Positions 1-5,549 of a stretch of DNA of 5,549 nucleotides are shown here, piece after piece. Origin of the DNA: Kangiellaceae bacterium (lineage in GTDB: Bacteria > Pseudomonadota > Gammaproteobacteria > Enterobacterales > Kangiellaceae); NCBI GenBank assembly GCA_030148365.1, contig JASBTO010000104.1, positions 1-5,549 of the forward strand, given 5' to 3'. The notes beneath the pieces are model-generated. The model was not told the DNA's origin. It made no database searches and was given only the letters and a program-made list of their open reading frames with translations. A program made the position numbers and the translations under genes. Position 1 is the first letter of the stretch. Every line of letters begins with the position of its first letter.

Positions 1-19
1 AGCGCACTGGAGCGTTTGC

Positions 20-49
20 AAAAAAAAAGCGGCCCCGTGGGCCGCTTTT
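20..49 (-). terminator. Strong intrinsic terminator after fba
   Basis: On the minus strand, 22 bases past the fba stop codon, a perfect 7-bp GC stem (GCGGCCC/GGGCCGC, 29-35 with 39-45) closes on a 3-base loop. Four A-T pairs extend it to 11 bp (25-49), and nine T residues follow (20-28 as A on the plus strand). This is a textbook Rho-independent terminator for the fba transcript. The plus strand also reads as hairpin plus TTTTC, so it could weakly stop a convergent transcript entering from the left, but no such gene is visible in the window. Confidence 0.93.
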
Positions 50-70
50 CTTGGCCTGTAAAACCGTGCG

Positions 71-1135
71 CTAGTTGACGCGCGGATCCAGCTCACCAGT
101 GGCATAGCGTTTGAACATGGCTTCGAGACTGACCGGCTTGATCTTCGAAGCATGGCCTGCGCAACCGAAGGCTTCGTAACGCGCCTTGCAGATATCCTTC
201 ATCGCGGCAGTGGACGCCTTGAGGAATTTGCGCGGATCGAAAGCTTTCGGATTCTTGGCCAGGAAACGCCTATAGGCACCCGTCGCCGCGAGCCGCAGAT
301 CCGTGTCGATATTGACCTTGCGCACGCCGTGCTTGATGCCTTCCTGGATTTCCTCGACCGGGACGCCGTAGGTCTCGCCGATATCGCCACCGTATTCATG
401 AATGACTTTCAGCCAGTCCTGGGGCACGGAGGATGAGCCATGCATGACCAGATGGGTGTCCGGGATCCGGGCATGAATTTCCTTGACCCGCTGGATGGCC
501 AGAATATCGCCCGTCGGAGGCCGGGTGAACTTGTAGGCGCCATGGCTGGTGCCGATAGCAATGGCCAGCGCATCAACGCCGGTGGCCTTGACGAACTGGG
601 CAGCTTCTTCCGGATCCGTGAGCAACTGGTCCTGAGACAGTACGCCTTCGGCACCGGAGCCGTCTTCCTCGCCGGCCATACCGGTTTCCAGAGAGCCGAG
701 ACAACCGAGTTCGCCTTCGACGGATACGCCGCCCGCATGGGCCATTTCGACAGTTGTGCGGGTCACGTCGACGTTATAGTCAAAATCCGACGGGGTTTTC
801 ATGTCTTCCCGCAGGGAACCGTCCATCATCACGGAAGTGAAGCCCAACTGGATGGAGCGCTGACAAATCGCCGGCGTGGCCCCGTGATCCTGATGCATAC
901 AGATCGGAATGTGAGGCCACTCTTCCATCGCCGCAAGGATCAGATGGCGCAGAAAAGTCGCGCCGGCATATTTGCGGGCACCGGCGGATGCCTGAATGAT
1001 AACGGGGCTGTTGGTGGCGTCCGCGGCCATCATGACGGCACGCATCTGCTCAAGATTGTTAACATTGAATGCCGGTACGCCATAATCATGTTCGGCGGCG
1101 TGGTCGAGCAGCTGCCTGAGTGTAATCAACGCCAT
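71..1135 (-). CDS. fba: Class II fructose-1,6-bisphosphate aldolase (Calvin-cycle subtype)
   Basis: This 354-residue cytoplasmic enzyme reversibly condenses dihydroxyacetone phosphate and glyceraldehyde-3-phosphate to fructose-1,6-bisphosphate, in glycolysis, gluconeogenesis and, where present, the Calvin cycle. It is a single metal-dependent TIM barrel of the class II type. HQDHG at 81-85 supplies the catalytic Asp83 and the metal ligand His84. VEGELG at 139-144 holds the conserved acidic residues. GTSHG at 195-199 gives metal ligand His198, MHGSSS at 231-236 gives His232, and NIDTDLR at 275-281 binds substrate phosphate. Length and sequence agree closely with what I recall of pseudomonad Fba, also 354 residues, and with the CbbA-like subgroup rather than E. 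coli FbaA (about 359 residues, more divergent). The ATG is supported by AGGA eight bases upstream. The gene lies 23 bases after pgk and ends at a TAG before a strong terminator, so it is the last gene of the transcript. No expected active-site residue is missing. Confidence 0.97.
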   Translation of the reverse strand: MALITLRQLLDHAAEHDYGVPAFNVNNLEQMRAVMMAADATNSPVIIQASAGARKYAGATFLRHLILAAMEEWPHIPICMHQDHGATPAICQRSIQLGFTSVMMDGSLREDMKTPSDFDYNVDVTRTTVEMAHAGGVSVEGELGCLGSLETGMAGEEDGSGAEGVLSQDQLLTDPEEAAQFVKATGVDALAIAIGTSHGAYKFTRPPTGDILAIQRVKEIHARIPDTHLVMHGSSSVPQDWLKVIHEYGGDIGETYGVPVEEIQEGIKHGVRKVNIDTDLRLAATGAYRRFLAKNPKAFDPRKFLKASTAAMKDICKARYEAFGCAGHASKIKPVSLEAMFKRYATGELDPRVN

Positions 1136-1143
1136 AAAAGGGG

Positions 1144-1150
1144 TCCTCTC
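1144..1150 (-). promoter_or_regulatory. Ribosome binding site of fba
   Basis: The minus strand reads GAGAGGA, with the AGGA core (1144-1147) eight bases before the fba ATG at 1135-1133. It lies wholly inside the 23-base gap after the pgk stop. It fixes the fba start and supports translation from a shared pgk-fba message. Confidence 0.75.
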
Positions 1151-1158
1151 TAATTGTG

Positions 1159-2355
1159 TCAGGCCGGAACCGATTGATCCGCGGCTCTTTGTTCCAGAAT
1201 CGCAACGGCCGGTAATTGTTTGCCTTCCAGAAACTCCAGGAAGGCACCGCCGCCGGTAGAAATGTAGGAAATCTTGTCAGCAATGCCGAATTTGTCAACG
1301 GCTGCCAGCGTATCACCACCGCCCGCAATCGAAAAGGCGTCGCTGTCGGCAATGGCTCGCGCCAGGGTTTCCGTGCCGCCCGCAAACTGGTCAAACTCGA
1401 AAACGCCTACCGGGCCGTTCCAGACAATGGTGCCGGCGTTGGCGAGCACTTGTTTGAGTTGCTCGGCCGACCGCGGTCCGATATCGAAAATCATGTCGTC
1501 TTCCGCGACCGCATCGACGCTTTTGGTCTCGGCGACGGTGGTCTCTGAAAATTCCTTGCCGGTCACCACATCAACGGGAACGGGAATGTCTCCGCCCCGG
1601 GTTTTGGCCTGCTCGAGCAAACGCTTCGCTTCGGGGATCAGATCCGCTTCATACAGAGATTTGCCGACCGGATGATCGGTCGCGGCAATAAAGGTGTTGG
1701 CAATACCGCCGCCGACAATCAGCTTATCGACAATATTGGATAACGCATCCAGCACGGTCAGCTTGGTTGACACCTTGGAGCCACCAACAATCGCGACCAT
1801 CGGCCGCTTCGGATTTTCCAGCGCCTTGCCAAGGGCGTCCAGCTCTGCCGCCAGCAAGGGTCCGGCGCAGGCTACCGGGGCATATTTGGCGACCGCATGG
1901 GTGGAAGCCTGAGCCCGGTGGGCGGTGCCGAAAGCGTCGTTGACATAGATATCGCAAAGCCCGGCCAGTTTCCGGCCAAGGCCGTCGTCATTCTTCTTTT
2001 CTCCCACGTTGGCGCGCACATTCTCGAACAGCACCAGCTCGCCGGCTTCGACGTCGACACCATTGAGGTAATCAGTAACCAGCCGAACCGGTACATCCAG
2101 CAATTCGCCCAGATACTCCGCGATCGGCGCCATGGAATGTTCGCTGGTCAGATTGCCTTCCGTCGGTCGCCCGCGATGGGACATCACCATGACCCGCGCG
2201 CCTTGCTCAAGCGCTCGCCTGATCGTCGGCAGTGCCGCCTGAATGCGGACGTCGGAAGTGATGCGGCCGTCTTTCATGGGCACGTTGAGATCTTCCCGGA
2301 TCAACACCCGTTTGCCGGCGAGATCCAGATCGGTCATTTTTATCAGATTAATCAT
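1159..2355 (-). CDS. pgk: Phosphoglycerate kinase
   Basis: Monomeric two-domain cytoplasmic kinase of 398 residues. It reversibly transfers phosphate between 1,3-bisphosphoglycerate and ADP, giving 3-phosphoglycerate and ATP. N-domain substrate motifs are REDLNVP (20-26), SHRGRP (59-64) and ENVRAN (111-116). The conserved block DAFGTAHRAQASTH lies at 140-153. C-domain nucleotide motifs are GGSKVSTK (191-198, Lys194), GGGIANTF (215-222), WNGPVGVFE (312-320), GGGDT (345-349) and STGGGAFLE (366-374). The open frame runs on upstream to 2520, but that part overlaps the end of gap and shows no Pgk similarity. I chose the ATG at 2355 because MINLIKMTDLDLAGKRV matches the usual enterobacterial start (E. 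coli begins MSVIKMTDLDLAGKRV, from memory). An internal ATG at 2337 is the alternative, giving 392 residues. Neither start has a strong Shine-Dalgarno; a weak GAG lies six bases before 2355. Two motif positions differ from the commonest form: Arg61 for Leu and Ala115 for Phe. The gene follows gap across a hairpin-containing spacer and runs closely into fba. Confidence 0.96.
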   Translation of the reverse strand: MINLIKMTDLDLAGKRVLIREDLNVPMKDGRITSDVRIQAALPTIRRALEQGARVMVMSHRGRPTEGNLTSEHSMAPIAEYLGELLDVPVRLVTDYLNGVDVEAGELVLFENVRANVGEKKNDDGLGRKLAGLCDIYVNDAFGTAHRAQASTHAVAKYAPVACAGPLLAAELDALGKALENPKRPMVAIVGGSKVSTKLTVLDALSNIVDKLIVGGGIANTFIAATDHPVGKSLYEADLIPEAKRLLEQAKTRGGDIPVPVDVVTGKEFSETTVAETKSVDAVAEDDMIFDIGPRSAEQLKQVLANAGTIVWNGPVGVFEFDQFAGGTETLARAIADSDAFSIAGGGDTLAAVDKFGIADKISYISTGGGAFLEFLEGKQLPAVAILEQRAADQSVPA

Positions 2356-2465
2356 ACAAGGCTCGTTGGTGGCTAAACGCGCAACGGTCCGGTAGCGGGC
2401 AACCTGCCCATCCCGGAAAAATTGCGTGGCTCGCTGACAAGTCTCATCGGCGAGCCACTGACGGA
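2356..2465 (-). other. gap-pgk intergenic region (pgk leader)
   Basis: This 110-base spacer is the only sizeable gap in the cluster. Its gap-proximal half carries the hairpin with T run listed separately. The pgk-proximal 60 bases contain a small 5-bp inverted repeat (GGGCA/TGCCC, 2397-2401 with 2405-2409) and only a weak ribosome-binding candidate. I see no convincing -35/-10 pair: TTGCCC at 2397-2402 has no acceptable -10 box at the right distance. No small gene is recognisable. Confidence 0.6.
2417..2458 (-). terminator. Probable (perhaps partial) intrinsic terminator after gap
   Basis: Eight bases after the gap stop codon, the minus strand has a perfect 9-bp GC-rich inverted repeat, GTGGCTCGC/GCGAGCCAC (2450-2458 with 2426-2434). 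With one C-A mismatch and two further pairs the stem becomes 12 positions around a 9-base loop. The sequence GCAA and then five T residues follow (2417-2421 as A on the plus strand). Position and composition suit a Rho-independent terminator. The four-base spacer before the T run and the short T run suggest incomplete termination, or a role in attenuation or mRNA 3'-end stabilisation. Confidence 0.6.
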
Positions 2466-3464
2466 TCAGGCTTTCATCATGGCGATGGCGACATCCAGCA
2501 TCCGGTTGCTGAAGCCCCACTCGTTGTCGTACCAGGACACGACCTTGACCAGACGGCCGTTAACCCTGGTCTGGGGCGCGTCGAAGATGCTTGATGCCGG
2601 ATGATGGTTGAAATCCATGGACACTAGCGGCTCGTCATTGTAAGCCAACGAGACATTGTCAGCGGCCGCTTTAACCACTTCGTTGATTTCTTCTACGCTG
2701 GTGTCGCGGCTGGCCATGAAGGTCAGGTCGACAGCGGAAACATTGATAGTGGGTACTCGCATCGCAAAGCCGTCCAGCTTGCCGGCCAACGCCGGCAACA
2801 CCAGGCCGACGGCCTTGGCGGCGCCGGTCTTGGTCGGGATGATGTTCTGCGCGGCGGCGCGGGCACGGCGCAGGTCCTTGTGCTGGTTGTCGATAAGGCG
2901 CTGATCGTTGGTATAGGCATGGATGGTGTTGACCAGGCCGGTTTCGATTCCGACCGCATCCTGCAGCACCTTGGCAACAGGGGCCAGGCAATTGGTGGTG
3001 CAGGAAGCGTTCGAGACAATCCGGTGTTCGGGTTTGAGAATGTCGTGATTGACGCCATAGACCACAGTCGCGTCCACATCCTCGCCGCCCGGCGCCGAGA
3101 TCAGCACCTTTTTGGCGCCGCCGTTGAAGTGCTTGCCCGCTTCGGCCTGGGTTTTGAAATGGCCGGTGCATTCAAATACCACGTCGACATCCACGTCGCT
3201 CCAGGGCAGATTTTCGGGATTACGATCAGCGTACATTTTGATCTTGTCGCCGTTGACGATCATGTGCTCGTCATCCATGGTGACTTCAGCATTGAAGCGC
3301 CCATGGGTGGTGTCATATTTGGTCAGGTGCACGTTGGTGGCGATAGGGTGGGAGGAGTTGATGGCCACCACCTTGATCTCGTCGCTGCGATTGTATTCAT
3401 AAATTGCGCGCAGTGCTGTGCGGCCGATGCGGCCGTAACCATTGATTGCAACCTTGACCGTCAT
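2466..3464 (-). CDS. gap: Type I glyceraldehyde-3-phosphate dehydrogenase, possibly NADP(H)-using
   Basis: This 332-residue cytoplasmic enzyme, normally a homotetramer, interconverts glyceraldehyde-3-phosphate plus phosphate with 1,3-bisphosphoglycerate. The N-terminal Rossmann fold starts INGYGRIGR (7-15). The catalytic segment SNASCTTNC (151-159) places the nucleophile at Cys155, and the general base is His182 in TIHAYTNDQ. TGAAKA (213-218) and Arg236 form phosphate sites, and YDNEWG (312-317) carries the conserved cofactor-contacting Asn314. The position usually occupied by the NAD-selecting Asp (AIND in E. coli GapA) is Ser37 (AINSS). This resembles the AINA/S of Bacillus GapB-type enzymes, which favour NADP(H), so NADP(H) or dual use is inferred. 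The C-terminal block LVSMDFNHHP also resembles Epd, and this locus is sometimes annotated epd. The intact TGAAKA phosphate site and HAYTNDQ argue for a true GAPDH. The start is the ATG in the ATGA shared with the tkt stop, with GGAG eight bases upstream. Confidence 0.95.
   Translation of the reverse strand: MTVKVAINGYGRIGRTALRAIYEYNRSDEIKVVAINSSHPIATNVHLTKYDTTHGRFNAEVTMDDEHMIVNGDKIKMYADRNPENLPWSDVDVDVVFECTGHFKTQAEAGKHFNGGAKKVLISAPGGEDVDATVVYGVNHDILKPEHRIVSNASCTTNCLAPVAKVLQDAVGIETGLVNTIHAYTNDQRLIDNQHKDLRRARAAAQNIIPTKTGAAKAVGLVLPALAGKLDGFAMRVPTINVSAVDLTFMASRDTSVEEINEVVKAAADNVSLAYNDEPLVSMDFNHHPASSIFDAPQTRVNGRLVKVVSWYDNEWGFSNRMLDVAIAMMKA
3461..3464 (-). other. tkt-gap stop/start overlap (ATGA)
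   Basis: The last base of the tkt stop context and the gap start share the four bases ATGA on the minus strand: TGA at 3463-3461 ends tkt and ATG at 3464-3462 begins gap. Such overlaps normally indicate translational coupling, with ribosomes finishing tkt able to restart on gap. Confidence 0.9.
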
Positions 3465-5494
3465 GCTGTCTTCTCCATTTTCGGATTGGTTTTAGATGAT
3501 TTCAACAAGTCTTCAGACTGCTCGACCACATTGTCGACCGTGAAACCGAAGTGTTCAAAGAGATCGCCCGCCGGCGCGGATTCGCCAAAAGAGGTCATGC
3601 CGATCACGCGGCCATCAAGGCCGACATATTTGTACCAGTAATCGGCATGGCCCGCCTCGATCGCAATCCGGGCGCGCAGGTTCGGCGGCAAGACCTTGTC
3701 GCGATAAGCCGCCGGTTGGGCTTCAAAACTGTCGGTAGAGGGCATGGACACCACCCGAACGGCATGTCCCTTGTCCTCGAGTTGAGATGCGGCCTGCATC
3801 GCCAACTCCACTTCTGAGCCCGTTGCAATCAACACGAGAGTGGGTTTACCTTTACTGTCGCGGAGGATATAGCCGCCTTTTTCGACGTTTGCCAGAGTTT
3901 CCGCATCGCGTTTTTGAGGCGCCAGCCCCTGTCGGCTGAGACTCAGGGCTGTCGGGCCGTCACTACGCTCGACCGCACACTTCCAGGCCACCGCGGTTTC
4001 CGTGGCGTCGCAGGGACGCCAGACCGACATGTTGGGCGTAGTACGCAAGTTGGTCAGTTGCTCAATCGGCTGGTGGGTCGGACCGTCTTCGCCGAGACCG
4101 ATGGAATCGTGAGTGAACACATAGATGGCACGCTGTTTGGTCAGCGCCGCCATGCGCACCGCGTTACGGGCATATTCCATAAAGATCAGGAAGGTGCCGC
4201 CGTAGGGGATAAAACCGCCATGCAGGGCGATCCCGTTCATGATGGCGCACATGCCGAATTCGCGAACGCCGTAATAAATATAGTTGCCGTCGCCATCCTG
4301 CTTGCCGACGCCTTTGGAGCCACTCCAGAGGGTCAGGTTAGAGCCGGCCAGGTCGGCCGAGCCACCCATGAATTCCGGCAACATCGGCGCCAGGGCTTCA
4401 ATTGCATTTTGCGAGGCCTTTCGGGTGGCGAGCTTTTCGCCGGCTTTTTGGGTCTGCTTGATAAACTTCGCAGCACGGGTGGCAAACTCCGCCGGCAGGC
4501 GGCCATTCAGGCGGCGCTCAAGGTCTTCGGCAAGCTCCGGGTAAGCGTCGCGGTAAGCAATGAATGACTTGTTCCATTTACTCTCCAGAGCAGTGCCCTG
4601 CTCCCGGGCATCCCATGCCTTGCCGATTGATTCCGGGACCTCAAAGGCGTCCGCGGACCAATTGAGGCGCTGGCGCGTGGCGGCGATTTCATCATCACCC
4701 AGAGGCGCGCCATGGGCATCATGACTGCCGGCCTTGTTGGGTGCGCCGAAACCAATGACGGTCTTGCAGCAGATGAGGGTTGGGCGATCCGTATCGGCCC
4801 GGGCCGTCTCGATGGCGGCTTTGATGGCATCGGCATCGTGGCCGTCGACATCGGGAACCACCTGCCAGCCATAGGATTCAAAGCGCTTGGGTGTGTCGTC
4901 GGTAAACCAGCCTTCGACTTCGCCGTCGATGGAGATGCCGTTGTCGTCATAAAACAGGATGAGCTTGCCAAGCCCCAGCGTCCCCGCCAGCGAACAAACT
5001 TCGTGGGAAATCCCTTCCACCAGGCAGCCGTCGCCGGTAAAGGCGTAGGTGTAGTGATCGATGATGGCGTGGTCGTCACGATTGAATTCCGCCGCCAGCG
5101 CTTTCTCGGCAATGGCAAAGCCAACGGCATTGGCAATGCCCTGCCCGAGAGGGCCCGTAGTCGTCTCTACGCCTGGCGTATAACCGAACTCCGGATGGCC
5201 CGGCGTTTTGGAGTGGAGCTGGCGAAAGTTTTTCAGATCATCAATGGAAACCGCGTAGCCGGTCAGGTGCAGCAGGGAGTAAACCAGCATGGACCCGTGG
5301 CCGTTGGACATCACAAATCGATCGCGATTGACCCACTCAGGATTTCCGGGGTTGTGCTTGAGATAGTCATTCCAGAGGACTTCGGCAATATCCGCCATAC
5401 CCATGGGTGCGCCCGGGTGACCGGAGTTCGCCTTCTGTACAGCATCCATACTCAATGCACGTATGGCATTAGCGAGTTGTTTACGAGATGACAT
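3461..5494 (-). CDS. tkt: Transketolase
   Basis: Thiamine-diphosphate enzyme of 677 residues (E. coli TktA has 663). It moves two-carbon ketol units between ketose and aldose phosphates in the non-oxidative pentose-phosphate pathway and the Calvin cycle; it acts as a cytoplasmic homodimer. The N-terminal cofactor domain contains GHPG (25-28, His26), GHGS (65-68, His66), PGHPE (98-102, His100) and TTGPLGQG (112-119). The ThDP/metal motif runs from GDG (154-156, Asp155) to DDN (183-185, Asn185), and SHDAHG (257-262) supplies His258. The central pyrimidine domain has Arg358, Ser385 in LAGSN and the catalytic Glu412 in VREFG. HDSIGLGEDGPTHQP (462-476) holds His462, Asp470 and His474, and Arg521 lies in SLSRQG. 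The C-terminal domain with ATGSEVELA (557-565) is complete. All expected catalytic and substrate-binding residues are present. The ATG is preceded by AGGGGAA at good spacing. The gene heads the cluster and overlaps gap by four bases. Its last ten or so residues (SSKTNPKMEKTA) are a polar tail that also encodes the gap ribosome-binding site. Confidence 0.97.
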   Translation of the reverse strand: MSSRKQLANAIRALSMDAVQKANSGHPGAPMGMADIAEVLWNDYLKHNPGNPEWVNRDRFVMSNGHGSMLVYSLLHLTGYAVSIDDLKNFRQLHSKTPGHPEFGYTPGVETTTGPLGQGIANAVGFAIAEKALAAEFNRDDHAIIDHYTYAFTGDGCLVEGISHEVCSLAGTLGLGKLILFYDDNGISIDGEVEGWFTDDTPKRFESYGWQVVPDVDGHDADAIKAAIETARADTDRPTLICCKTVIGFGAPNKAGSHDAHGAPLGDDEIAATRQRLNWSADAFEVPESIGKAWDAREQGTALESKWNKSFIAYRDAYPELAEDLERRLNGRLPAEFATRAAKFIKQTQKAGEKLATRKASQNAIEALAPMLPEFMGGSADLAGSNLTLWSGSKGVGKQDGDGNYIYYGVREFGMCAIMNGIALHGGFIPYGGTFLIFMEYARNAVRMAALTKQRAIYVFTHDSIGLGEDGPTHQPIEQLTNLRTTPNMSVWRPCDATETAVAWKCAVERSDGPTALSLSRQGLAPQKRDAETLANVEKGGYILRDSKGKPTLVLIATGSEVELAMQAASQLEDKGHAVRVVSMPSTDSFEAQPAAYRDKVLPPNLRARIAIEAGHADYWYKYVGLDGRVIGMTSFGESAPAGDLFEHFGFTVDNVVEQSEDLLKSSKTNPKMEKTA
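3473..3476 (-). promoter_or_regulatory. Ribosome binding site of gap, inside tkt
   Basis: GGAG followed by AAGACAGC and then ATG on the minus strand gives a good Shine-Dalgarno with eight-base spacing. It lies within the last codons of tkt (the Met-Glu-Lys region). It confirms the gap start and allows independent as well as coupled initiation. Confidence 0.7.
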
Positions 5495-5498
5495 AGTG

Positions 5499-5505
5499 TT
5501 CCCCT
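5499..5505 (-). promoter_or_regulatory. Ribosome binding site of tkt
   Basis: AGGGGAA on the minus strand, with GGGG six bases before the ATG at 5494, is a near-consensus Shine-Dalgarno. It supports this start and thus a protein beginning MSSRKQLANAIRALSMDAV, as in typical bacterial transketolases. Confidence 0.75.
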
Positions 5506-5533
5506 GTAAGTTTCAAAAGCAAAAATCAAATAA

Positions 5534-5542
5534 ATCGTATCA
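5534..5542 (-). promoter_or_regulatory. Possible extended -10 element upstream of tkt
   Basis: The AT-rich leader contains TGATACGAT on the minus strand, which reads as an extended -10 (TGn followed by TACGAT, 4 of 6 matches to TATAAT). A transcript from it would have a leader of roughly 30 bases. The matching -35 region would lie outside the window, so this remains a weak suggestion. The true promoter may be further upstream. Confidence 0.3.
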
Positions 5543-5549
5543 TCCGGGA

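Noticed and set aside
440..1153. Plus-strand open frame of 237 codons opposite fba.
   Set aside because: It is antisense to a fully supported aldolase gene and shows no recognisable domain; long antisense frames are expected in GC-rich genes.
2374..2402. Possible sigma-70 promoter for pgk, with TTGCCC as the -35 box.
   Set aside because: At 17-base spacing the -10 hexamer would be CGTTTA, which hardly matches TATAAT; nothing better is seen at neighbouring spacings.
2356..2520. N-terminal extension of the pgk reading frame, which would give a 453-residue protein.
   Set aside because: It overlaps the last codons of gap, runs through the hairpin, shows no similarity to Pgk, and the family N-terminus begins right at the ATG at 2355.
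2466..3464. Assignment of the dehydrogenase as erythrose-4-phosphate dehydrogenase (Epd).
   Set aside because: Locus position and part of the C-terminus resemble Epd, but the TGAAKA phosphate site and HAYTNDQ region are those of GAPDH. Biochemical overlap cannot be excluded.
2880..3641. Plus-strand open frame of 253 codons opposite gap and the end of tkt.
   Set aside because: It mirrors the codon pattern of two conserved genes, crosses their junction, and has no family features.
4712..5491. Plus-strand open frame of 259 codons opposite the start of tkt.
   Set aside because: It is a shadow of the conserved transketolase N-terminal domain, with no recognisable motif or supporting context.
71..5494. 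The cluster as evidence for an autotrophic (Calvin-cycle) organism.
   Set aside because: All four enzymes also serve heterotrophic metabolism, the same aldolase subtype occurs in heterotrophic pseudomonads, and no RuBisCO or phosphoribulokinase gene is present in the window.

Overview
The window is a moderately GC-rich stretch of bacterial chromosome. It carries four complete central-carbon genes, all transcribed leftwards (minus strand), in the order tkt (transketolase), gap (glyceraldehyde-3-phosphate dehydrogenase), pgk (phosphoglycerate kinase) and fba (class II fructose-bisphosphate aldolase). The order and the proteins suggest a gammaproteobacterium, possibly a Pseudomonas-like or marine/halophilic lineage. 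The aldolase is the roughly 350-residue 'Calvin-cycle subtype' close to pseudomonad Fba, and the Pgk N-terminus resembles enterobacterial and pseudomonad Pgk. Species cannot be assigned from the sequence alone. No mobile elements, RNA genes, CRISPR arrays or broken genes are visible.

Layout in the direction of transcription (right to left). A 55-base AT-rich leader (5495-5549) precedes tkt (5494-3461). The tkt stop overlaps the gap start in an ATGA (3461-3464), so tkt and gap look translationally coupled. gap ends at 2466. A 110-base intergenic region (2356-2465) follows, with a GC-rich hairpin and a short T run that looks like a full or partial intrinsic terminator. pgk (2355-1159) is followed after only 23 bases by fba (1135-71), which has its own good Shine-Dalgarno sequence. 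A strong intrinsic terminator (20-49) closes the cluster. The layout therefore reads as two tight pairs, tkt-gap and pgk-fba, separated by a possible attenuation point.

Together the enzymes connect the pentose-phosphate pool with glycolysis, gluconeogenesis or the Calvin cycle. Transketolase exchanges two-carbon units and releases or uses glyceraldehyde-3-phosphate. Gap and Pgk interconvert that triose phosphate with 3-phosphoglycerate, and Fba joins triose phosphates into fructose-1,6-bisphosphate. The Gap protein has Ser where NAD-specific enzymes usually have Asp, which hints at NADP(H) use and a gluconeogenic or biosynthetic direction. No RuBisCO or phosphoribulokinase gene lies in the window, so autotrophy cannot be inferred.

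I found no previously undescribed system here. The points worth a second look are the gap-pgk hairpin, the Gap cofactor residue, the tkt-gap coupling, the absence of pyk and a few Pgk substitutions.
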